12,852 nucleotides of DNA from contig CAZOLR010000046.1 in NCBI GenBank assembly GCA_964580905.1, positions 1-12,852 of the forward strand. Direction: 5' to 3'. Below the pieces are notes generated by a model, which worked only from the letters and a program-made list of their open reading frames with translations, was not told where the DNA came from and ran no database searches. A program made the translations under genes and the position numbers. The DNA comes from G041228335 sp964580905. GTDB taxonomy: Bacteria > Pseudomonadota > Alphaproteobacteria > Puniceispirillales > UBA1172. How positions within the stretch are numbered: position 1 is the first letter of the stretch; the number at the start of each line of letters is the position of its first letter. Positions 7,846 to 12,852 of the stretch are shown in pieces.

Positions 7846-8054
7846 CAGCTTTCTGTCCCGTCGAGGCGTCTTGCTTCTTCTTTGAGCAGGACCGGAACCC
7901 CATCCCGGACAGGATAGGCCAGTCCGGCCTGATGGCTGATCAGCTCCTGGCTGTCCTTTTTATAAGTGAGGGGGCCGCGGCTGACGGGGCAGATCAGCAG
8001 ATCCAGCAATTCGGGATCAAGTGTTTTCGTCGGGTCAGTTTCAGTGGCGGACAT
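7845..8054 (-). CDS. Trm112-like / UPF0434 family protein
   Basis: A 69-residue protein of the UPF0434/YcaR (Trm112-like) family. It has L-L-D-L-L-I-C-P-V (16-24), Q-E-L-I-S (36-40) and the diagnostic A-Y-P-V-R-D-G-V-P-V-L-L (46-57). In eukaryotes and archaea Trm112 is a zinc-binding activator of RNA and protein methyltransferases; bacterial members are poorly characterised. Here only C22 remains of the usual first CxxC pair (position 25 is serine) and there is no second pair, so zinc binding by the classic site is unlikely. The start overlaps the end of the LON-domain gene by 14 bases, and the stop overlaps the DUF971 start by one base. It is therefore almost certainly expressed as part of the four-gene unit. 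Confidence 0.85.
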   Translation of the reverse strand: MSATETDPTKTLDPELLDLLICPVSRGPLTYKKDSQELISHQAGLAYPVRDGVPVLLKEEARRLDGTES

Positions 8055-8718
8055 TTCCGGGATTCTCAGTTGTCAGACCAAGGCTTGAGACCTGCATTTC
8101 AAGCATTGTTGTGAGAATTTCTGCCCGGTCAAACGTTGTTGGCGCTTCGAGCAGGGCCTGCTTGTCGGTAACTTCAAGAGGACAGATCATGGACAGGGTG
8201 GTGACGAGCTTTTCGCTGTCACAGGCCTTGATGGCCTCCCAGTCGGCGGTGAAACCCTTCATGTCAAAAAAGCGGCGCAGTGATTTCAGGAGTGTGTCTC
8301 GATTGATACTTGTTTCCTGCACCAGGAGATCATCGGTGAACAAATCGTAATTGACTTTCGCGCGGCGATAGCCGTCTTTCATGTCAATTTCTTTATCCAC
8401 ATGGAAACGGATCACCCCATCCAGCGAGATCAGGTAGCGGCCATCGGTGGTTTCCTCAAAACTGGACAGCCTGCCGACGCAACCAACGGAATAAAAGTTC
8501 GGCATGGCTTCGTCCTGTGACGTGTGGGTGTTGCTCTGTATCATCCCCATAAGGCGGGTCGGGCTTGTCAGCACGTCGGAGACCATGTTCAGGTAGCGTG
8601 GCTCAAAAATATTGAGCGGCAACCGCCCTCCCGGCAACAGCAAAGCGCCGTTCAGCGGAAATACAGGTATTTCCCCTGGCAGATCCTGAATATCAGGAAT
8701 GATGGCGCTTCGTTTCAT
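8041..8718 (-). CDS. LON peptidase substrate-binding (N-terminal) domain protein
   Basis: A 225-residue stand-alone LON_substr_bdg (PF02190-type) protein. It lacks the AAA+ and serine-protease parts of Lon. The N-terminal signature is I-P-V-F-P-L (17-22), then L-P-L-x-I-F-E-P-R-Y (33-42), with a G-C-V-G-R-L segment and a D-G-R-Y-L-I-S-L-D-G-V-x-R strand further on; the C-terminal half is helical. Such proteins probably bind unfolded or specific protein segments, but their partners are unknown. The reading frame is open up to 9039, but the upstream part lies antisense-free inside the thioredoxin gene in another frame and is not LON-like. The ATG at 8718 begins the conserved region, has AGGA ten bases upstream, and is 28 bases from the cnoX stop. 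Confidence 0.9.
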   Translation of the reverse strand: MKRSAIIPDIQDLPGEIPVFPLNGALLLPGGRLPLNIFEPRYLNMVSDVLTSPTRLMGMIQSNTHTSQDEAMPNFYSVGCVGRLSSFEETTDGRYLISLDGVIRFHVDKEIDMKDGYRRAKVNYDLFTDDLLVQETSINRDTLLKSLRRFFDMKGFTADWEAIKACDSEKLVTTLSMICPLEVTDKQALLEAPTTFDRAEILTTMLEMQVSSLGLTTENPGNVRH

Positions 8719-8746
8719 TGGGTTCGTTTCCTTTCCGTTTCTTTCA

Positions 8747-9658
8747 TCATGAAAACAAAAGTGAAGATAGTTTACGCCGCCCTGCGATGACTTCCGGCGC
8801 GGCCGGCCCAAGAGCGTTGAAAATTTCAAGCAACTGCAGCCGTGCCGCATCATCATTCCATGACCGGTCCATCCGCATGCAGGCCAGGAGGCTTTCAATG
8901 GCCTCTTCCGACATACCGGCACCGTACTGGGCGAGGGCAAGATCATATCTGGCCTGAATATCTTTCGCATCGGCGGCGGCTCTGGCTTCAAGTTCAGCCA
9001 GCCGGCCTGCCGCTTCGGCGCCACGTTCAGCCATATCAAGGCTTTTTACGGCCTGCTGTACGGGGTCACTTGCCTGCATCTCATCGGTCATGGCGGCCAG
9101 CATGTCCCGGGCGGGCTTGAATTCACCTGCCCCGGTAAGACAGCGGATAAGTCCACCCATGGCCTCCGTGCTCTCCGGGTTCTGGGCCAGAACATCCTGA
9201 TAAATGGCTGAGGCAGAGGCAAATTCACGTGCGTTGATCGCATCTTCGGCAGCGGCCAGCAGATCATCCACCGACGACGCTGCCCCGCCCGCCTGTTCCA
9301 CGAGCCGGTCCACAAACTGACGGACCGCGGATTCCGGCTGGGCCCCGGCAAATCCGTCAACAGGCTGACCGCCAATAAAGGCATATACCGTGGGAACGGA
9401 CTGAACGCGGAGCTGCGCCGCAATCGCCTGATTCTCGTCGATATTGACCTTGGCCAGTTTGACCGCACCACCCGCTTCGGCCACACATTTCTCCAATACC
9501 GGCATGAGCTGTTTGCACGGACCGCACCACGGCGCCCAGAAGTCAACGATCACCGGCTTCTCGTTCGAGGCCTCAATGACTTCGGCCATGAAGTCCTGTG
9601 AGCTTACATCGATAATGCTCACATCGCTGCCGGCGGCATTTTGTTCAATCAGCACCAT
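8747..9658 (-). CDS. cnoX: CnoX/YbbN-like thioredoxin-domain chaperone (chaperedoxin)
   Basis: A 303-residue protein: an N-terminal thioredoxin fold (~15-125) with active site W44-C45-G-P-C48 and cis-proline P89 (S-V-P-T-V), followed by an alanine/glutamate-rich helical tetratricopeptide-like region (~130-303). This architecture is that of YbbN/CnoX, which holds unfolded proteins under oxidative stress and passes them to chaperones. E. coli CnoX lacks the first active-site cysteine, whereas Caulobacter CnoX keeps both, as here, so thiol oxidoreductase activity is expected. No signal peptide, so cytoplasmic. I prefer the ATG at 9658 because AGGAG and GGGA lie upstream and the conserved region begins soon after. 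An ATG at 9685 adds nine residues but lacks a ribosome binding site. It is first in a unit with LON-domain, Trm112-like and DUF971 genes. Confidence 0.9.
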   Translation of the reverse strand: MVLIEQNAAGSDVSIIDVSSQDFMAEVIEASNEKPVIVDFWAPWCGPCKQLMPVLEKCVAEAGGAVKLAKVNIDENQAIAAQLRVQSVPTVYAFIGGQPVDGFAGAQPESAVRQFVDRLVEQAGGAASSVDDLLAAAEDAINAREFASASAIYQDVLAQNPESTEAMGGLIRCLTGAGEFKPARDMLAAMTDEMQASDPVQQAVKSLDMAERGAEAAGRLAELEARAAADAKDIQARYDLALAQYGAGMSEEAIESLLACMRMDRSWNDDAARLQLLEIFNALGPAAPEVIAGRRKLSSLLFS

Positions 9659-9695
9659 TAATCCCTGATCTCCTGCGTTTGCCATGCGGAAATTG

Positions 9696-9722
9696 AATTC
9701 GGGTAACTCAAAAATTCGGGTA
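9696..9722. repeat. 10-bp direct repeat upstream of cnoX
   Basis: AATTCGGGTA occurs at 9696-9705 and again, identically, at 9713-9722, a 17-base period. The pair lies between the candidate promoter elements and the cnoX start codon. It could be a regulator binding site or chance similarity in AT-rich spacer DNA. Confidence 0.5.
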
Positions 9723-9732
9723 TTATCCCCAA

Positions 9733-9760
9733 AGATGGAGCGATAATGAATTCTGGCAAG
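9733..9760 (-). promoter_or_regulatory. possible heat-shock (RpoH-type) promoter for cnoX
   Basis: Read on the minus strand, CTTG (9760-9757) is followed after 18 bases by CCATCT (9738-9733). This resembles the CTTG ... CCCAT/CYTAT-T pattern of sigma-32 promoters. A sigma-70-like GATAAT also lies at 9727-9722 with a poor -35 partner. Either would start transcription within about 70 bases of the chosen cnoX start. Both matches are short, so this is only a candidate. Confidence 0.25.
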
Positions 9761-9796
9761 TTATTCTTTAATATCAATTTATCCCCCCTCCTCATG

Positions 9797-10342
9797 CTAT
9801 ATCTCAACACGATCAGCCCAATGGCCGGTATGTTTGAGAAACTGATGCAAGCCCGGGGTTTCTAGAGTGACTGTCTTGTCGTTCACCAGCGGATGAACAT
9901 TGATCCTTTCCGACTGGTCAAGGGCCCTGTCATAGACAAGCGTGACATGACGGGCCTTGTCATTGATCAGGGTGAGGGGAGACACAGCGCCGGGACGTAC
10001 CCCCAGAAATTCCATCAACCTGTCTGCGCTGCCGAAGGAAAGACGGCCGCCACCAATAGTCTGCCCCAGTTCCTTGAGATCAACCTTGCGGCTTTCCTCC
10101 GCCACCACAAGATAATTTTTCTTCTTGCCGTCGCGCAGGTAAAGGTTCTTGATATGCGCGCCCTCGATATCTCCCCGGAGGTTCCGGGAATCTTCAACGG
10201 TTCTGAGCGGCGGATGTGTGTGGAGCGTATAGGAAATGCCCAGCTCATCCAGAATCCGCACCATCTCAACGGATGAGGTGGGAAGGCTGTCTTCAAAAAG
10301 GGAAGAAGCATCTACCACGGGTGATGCGGCGGGCTGGGACAT
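9797..10342 (-). CDS. YbaK/ProXp-type aminoacyl-tRNA editing deacylase
   Basis: A 181-residue free-standing editing domain of the INS/YbaK/ProXp superfamily, which hydrolyses mischarged aminoacyl-tRNA. Visible landmarks are Y-T-x-x-x-H-P-P-L near 38-46, the catalytic-site lysine segment I-K65-N-L-Y-L-R-D, L-V-V-A (~78-81), the L-S-F-G-S-A-D-R-L block (~101-109), and G-A-V-S-P-L (118-123), equivalent to the GxxxPL loop. K65 corresponds to the key lysine of YbaK and ProXp-ala. The domain arrangement is closest to ProXp-ala/PrdX, which deacylates Ala-tRNA(Pro); alphaproteobacterial prolyl-tRNA synthetases often lack the built-in editing domain, which fits. The exact specificity is inferred. About 24 extra N-terminal residues precede the domain. 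No clear ribosome binding site; it is divergent from the oxidoreductase gene. Confidence 0.85.
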   Translation of the reverse strand: MSQPAASPVVDASSLFEDSLPTSSVEMVRILDELGISYTLHTHPPLRTVEDSRNLRGDIEGAHIKNLYLRDGKKKNYLVVAEESRKVDLKELGQTIGGGRLSFGSADRLMEFLGVRPGAVSPLTLINDKARHVTLVYDRALDQSERINVHPLVNDKTVTLETPGLHQFLKHTGHWADRVEI

Positions 10343-10574
10343 GGCTCAAATATCTTTGTTACTTGCTGTTGGTTTTGTTGATTAATTCACGTATTCGGCC
10401 TTGTATGGATATAGTACCAAGGATCGGTCTCTCTAAGATGTGGCGGAATGTCGCATATTGAGGCCTGCCTGCGTCAGGCATGAAACCACACCTCACGTCC
10501 TTTCACGTAAGGTTACAAAATGCAACGATTGACGGGAATCACGCCCTTTTGCTAGCTAGCATAAGCTGTAAATT

Positions 10575-11567
10575 ATGGATGATGATGAAATGGGTAAAAC
10601 TGTTCGTGTTGCGCTCATAGGCTGTGGAATGTGGGGCCGCAATATTGCCCGCAATCTCAACCAGCTGGGAAGTCTTTCTGGTGTTGCCGATGCGAACGAC
10701 GTTGCCGCCGGGGCATTTGCCGGAGAGTTTGACTGCCCGGTCCTGAGCGTTGAGGATGCTCTTCACGGCAAAGAGACAGATGCCGTTGCCATCGTCACCT
10801 CGGCCCCGTCGCATCACCATCTGGTGACGCAGGCCCTTAAAGCCGGCAAGCCTGTTTTCGTTGAAAAACCGCTCGCTCTCTCGCTTGACGAAGCGCATTC
10901 TATTTCCCGGGTTTCATCGGAAACCGGGCAACCCGTGGTGGTGGGGCATCTGATCAGGTACCATGCGGCTTTTGAAACCATGCGTGATCTTATCGCCGCA
11001 GGTGAGATTGGCGCCATTCGTCATATAAGGGCAAACCGACTTGCCCCGGGGCGCATCCGGGATACGGAATCGGCACTATATGATCTCTGCCCCCATGATC
11101 TTGCGCTTATCGCTGCCCTCACCGGTGAGGACGTGCCCGTTCGCATAAAGGCCCATGCCATCAGCCACGTGACCCCGGGAGTTGATGATATCGTCACTGC
11201 CCAACTGGAATTTTCTTCAGGCATGACCGCCTCTGTTCAGGCCAACTGGTATAATCCGGTCAAAATTCATAATCTGACGGTGATCGGTGAGAAAGCCGCG
11301 CTCATTTTTGACGACACAAGACCCTGGGCCGGTAAACTGATGCGCCACCGGTTCAGCGTGGAAAAAAACAACGGCATGATCACCCTTGACCGCGGTGACG
11401 CCGAAGCCATCCCTCTTGAAGAAAGTGAGCCACTCAGGGCGGAGATATCGCATTTCCTTGATGTTGCCAAAGGCGCGACACCACGAACCGGCATTGCCGA
11501 AGCCCTCTATGTTCAGGCTATCATGGAACGAATGGAAGCCTCAATCAGGACAGGAGCCCCCACATGA
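10575..11567 (+). CDS. Gfo/Idh/MocA-family oxidoreductase, probable UDP-GlcNAc(A) 3-dehydrogenase
   Basis: A 330-residue NAD(P)-dependent oxidoreductase. The Rossmann nucleotide-binding G-C-G-M-W-G is at 16-21, the family's E-K-P motif at 97-99, and the active-site H174-D175 in L-C-P-H-D-L, followed by the C-terminal beta-sheet domain. The partner gene encodes a WbpE-like aminotransferase, so it probably oxidises C3 of a UDP-N-acetylhexosamine or hexosaminuronate, the role of GnnA or WbpB/WlbA. With the next enzyme this gives a 3-amino sugar nucleotide for lipid A (GlcN3N) or a surface polysaccharide. The first ATG (10575) and M6 at 10590 are both possible; neither has a strong ribosome binding site. 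A TTGACG at 10529-10534 could be a -35 box but has no convincing -10. The stop overlaps the next start by ATGA. Confidence 0.85.
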   Translation: MDDDEMGKTVRVALIGCGMWGRNIARNLNQLGSLSGVADANDVAAGAFAGEFDCPVLSVEDALHGKETDAVAIVTSAPSHHHLVTQALKAGKPVFVEKPLALSLDEAHSISRVSSETGQPVVVGHLIRYHAAFETMRDLIAAGEIGAIRHIRANRLAPGRIRDTESALYDLCPHDLALIAALTGEDVPVRIKAHAISHVTPGVDDIVTAQLEFSSGMTASVQANWYNPVKIHNLTVIGEKAALIFDDTRPWAGKLMRHRFSVEKNNGMITLDRGDAEAIPLEESEPLRAEISHFLDVAKGATPRTGIAEALYVQAIMERMEASIRTGAPT

Positions 11568-12700
11568 CAAGACCTGATATTCCGCTGATCGACCTGGCCC
11601 ATCAGCAGTCCATAATAAGAGACCGTATCGATGCCGCCATCGAACGTGTGCTCAATCACGGGCAGTATATCATGGGGCCGGAAGTTTCCGAACTTGAAGA
11701 CGCGCTGGCGGCGTTTTCTTCCTCCCGGCATGTGGTCAGCTGTTCCAGCGGGACAGATGCGCTGATGCTCGGGCTGATGGCCCTAGGGGTTCGCCCCGGT
11801 GACGGCGTCATTGTGCAGAGTTTCACTTTCGCCGCATCGGCGGAAGTGCTCCCCTGTCTCGGCGCCATTCCCATTTTTGCCGATGTTGATCCCGTGACCT
11901 TCAACCTCAGCCCGGACAGCCTGAAGAGCGCGAAAGCTGCCGCCGATAAAGCCGGTATTAAGGTCGTGGGCATTATCACGGTCGGGCTTTTCGGGCAGGC
12001 CGCCGATATGGATGCCATCACGGGCTTTGCTGATGAGGAAGGGATGTGGGTTTTTGATGATGCCGCGCAGTCCTTCGGGGCAAGCTACAAGGGCAGGCCG
12101 GTCGGCACCCTGGCGCCGCTTACCGCCACCAGCTTCTTTCCTGCAAAGCCGCTGGGCTGTTACGGAGATGGCGGGGCTGTCTTCACCGATAACGATGAAT
12201 TTGCCGCTATCATGCGTTCGGCACGGATACATGGCATGGGGCAGGAACGCTACAGCCATGAACGGATCGGCATGACCGCCCGGCTCGACACGATCCAGGC
12301 CGCGATCCTTCTTGAAAAACTGGCGATCTTCGGTGATGAGCTCCGGCAACGGCAGGACGTGGCTGACCGCTACGACTCCGGGCTTGGGGGGAGTGTCTCA
12401 ACACCTCAGCTGGCGGCGGGAAACACCTCAAGCTGGGCGCAATATACCATCACCCTTACCCCCGGAACAGATCGGGGCAAGGTTCAGGCGGCGTTAAAAG
12501 AAAAGGGCGTCCCGACGGCGATCTATTATCCGAAAGGCATGCACCAGCAACCCCCCTATGCCATGTACCCCGTGGCGGGGAACGGGCTGCCCGTGACCGA
12601 AGATTTATGCCCCCGCGTCCTGGCCCTGCCCATGCATCCCTACCTTGATGCGGACACGCAGGATTATATCATCACAGCTCTGCTTGAAGCGCTTGGCTAG
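11564..12700 (+). CDS. DegT/DnrJ/EryC1 aminotransferase, WbpE/GnnB-like
   Basis: A 378-residue PLP-dependent sugar aminotransferase that moves an amino group, probably from glutamate, to the 3-keto position of a UDP sugar. Residues seen are G-T-D-A-L (63-67, phosphate binding), D166 in D-D-A-A-Q-S (pyridine nitrogen) with Q169, and the Schiff-base K195 in F-F-P-A-K-P-L-G-C-Y-G-D-G-G. From memory, the N terminus (I-D-L-x-x-Q-Q), G-Q-Y-I-M-G-P-E-V and the K195 region closely resemble Pseudomonas WbpE, which acts on UDP-3-keto-GlcNAcA; GnnB, acting on UDP-3-keto-GlcNAc, belongs to the same family and cannot be separated by eye. AGGAG at 11552-11556, seven bases upstream, supports the start. ATGA overlap with the oxidoreductase implies coupled translation. 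The acyltransferase that usually follows in WbpB-WbpE pathways is not next to it. Confidence 0.9.
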   Translation: MTRPDIPLIDLAHQQSIIRDRIDAAIERVLNHGQYIMGPEVSELEDALAAFSSSRHVVSCSSGTDALMLGLMALGVRPGDGVIVQSFTFAASAEVLPCLGAIPIFADVDPVTFNLSPDSLKSAKAAADKAGIKVVGIITVGLFGQAADMDAITGFADEEGMWVFDDAAQSFGASYKGRPVGTLAPLTATSFFPAKPLGCYGDGGAVFTDNDEFAAIMRSARIHGMGQERYSHERIGMTARLDTIQAAILLEKLAIFGDELRQRQDVADRYDSGLGGSVSTPQLAAGNTSSWAQYTITLTPGTDRGKVQAALKEKGVPTAIYYPKGMHQQPPYAMYPVAGNGLPVTEDLCPRVLALPMHPYLDADTQDYIITALLEALG

Positions 12701-12715
12701 GAATACATTTTTTTC

Positions 12716-12743
12716 TTGCGTATCGCTTTCGGATGATTATATT
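12716..12743 (+). promoter_or_regulatory. sigma-70-type promoter of the tRNA-Gly gene
   Basis: TTGCGT (12716-12721), a 16-base spacer and TATATT (12738-12743) form a plausible -35/-10 pair. Transcription would begin near 12750, a few bases before the mature tRNA end. A T7 run (12708-12714) directly upstream lacks a convincing hairpin, so whether the aminotransferase transcript stops before it is unclear. Confidence 0.55.
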
Positions 12744-12756
12744 CCGTCCCACGGAT

Positions 12757-12831
12757 GCGGGTGTAGCTCAGGGGTAGAGCATAACCTTGCCAAGGTTAGG
12801 GTCGTGAGTTCGAATCTCATCACCCGCTCCA
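12757..12831 (+). tRNA. tRNA-Gly (anticodon GCC)
   Basis: A complete 75-base cloverleaf with encoded CCA. The acceptor stem GCGGGTG (12757-12763) pairs with CACCCGC (12821-12827), with discriminator T12828 and CCA 12829-12831. The D-arm contains TAGCTCAGGGGTAGAGC. The anticodon stem TAACC/GGTTA (12782-12786 with 12794-12798) holds the loop TTGCCAA with anticodon GCC at 12789-12791. The T-arm GTGAG-TTCGAAT-CTCAT has one G-U pair. It reads glycine codons GGC and GGU. Confidence 0.97.
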
Positions 12832-12852
12832 TTTTCCAAGTATCAAGGTCCA

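Noticed and set aside
8719..9039. 107-codon upstream extension of the LON-domain frame
   Set aside because: Lies within the cnoX coding region in another frame; conserved LON sequence starts only after the ATG at 8718.
10551..10560. GCTAGCTAGC palindrome before the oxidoreductase gene
   Set aside because: Self-complementary by simple repetition of CTAG; no repeat partner elsewhere and no matching operator known to me.
11783..12349. 188-codon minus-strand open frame inside the aminotransferase
   Set aside because: Antisense to the conserved PLP-enzyme core; no domain or start signal.
12757..12852. tRNA-Gly 3' end as a mobile-element attachment site
   Set aside because: No integrase, no second copy of the tRNA end and no change in composition is visible; only 21 bases follow the tRNA.

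Overview
The window looks like chromosomal DNA of an alphaproteobacterium. The evidence is gene content and order: a short-linker FtsK followed by LolA, a UbiH/COQ6-type hydroxylase nearby, a CnoX-like thioredoxin with a full WCGPC site followed by LON-domain, Trm112-like and DUF971 genes, and a stand-alone ProXp/YbaK-type tRNA editing protein. Base composition is moderately GC-rich and even throughout. I see no transposase, phage gene, integrase or CRISPR array. Genus cannot be fixed from sequence alone; a marine Rhodospirillales- or SAR116-like lineage is a guess.

Layout. 118-363 (+) is a small acidic protein of unknown function, facing the end of a minus-strand unit. That unit reads ftsK (5569-3218), lolA (3213-2608), then a large exonuclease-CBS-nucleotidyltransferase fusion (2488-371). 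Divergent from ftsK, a plus-strand pair encodes a GmhB-like HAD phosphatase (5735-6268) overlapped by a UbiH-family FAD hydroxylase (6255-7484). The pair ends at a hairpin terminator that contains the stop codons of both convergent genes. The next minus-strand unit, read from the right, is a CnoX-like thioredoxin (9658-8747), a LON substrate-binding-domain protein (8718-8041), a Trm112-like protein (8054-7845) and a DUF971 protein (7845-7468). Overlaps or short gaps suggest an operon. A YbaK/ProXp editing protein (10342-9797) lies upstream on the same strand. On the plus strand, an oxidoreductase (10575-11567) and a DegT/WbpE-like aminotransferase (11564-12700) overlap by ATGA. A promoter-preceded tRNA-Gly(GCC) closes the window.

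Themes. There are three functional groups: cell envelope (lipoprotein carrier, heptose phosphatase, and a two-step enzyme pair that makes a 3-amino sugar nucleotide for lipid A or surface glycans), chromosome and quality-control functions (FtsK, CnoX, tRNA editing, LON domain), and ubiquinone synthesis. No single dramatic new system is visible. The least ordinary items are the exonuclease-CBS-nucleotidyltransferase fusion, the oxidoreductase/aminotransferase pair without its acyltransferase, a possible 45-codon leader ORF coupled to cnoX, and the terminator shared by two stop codons.
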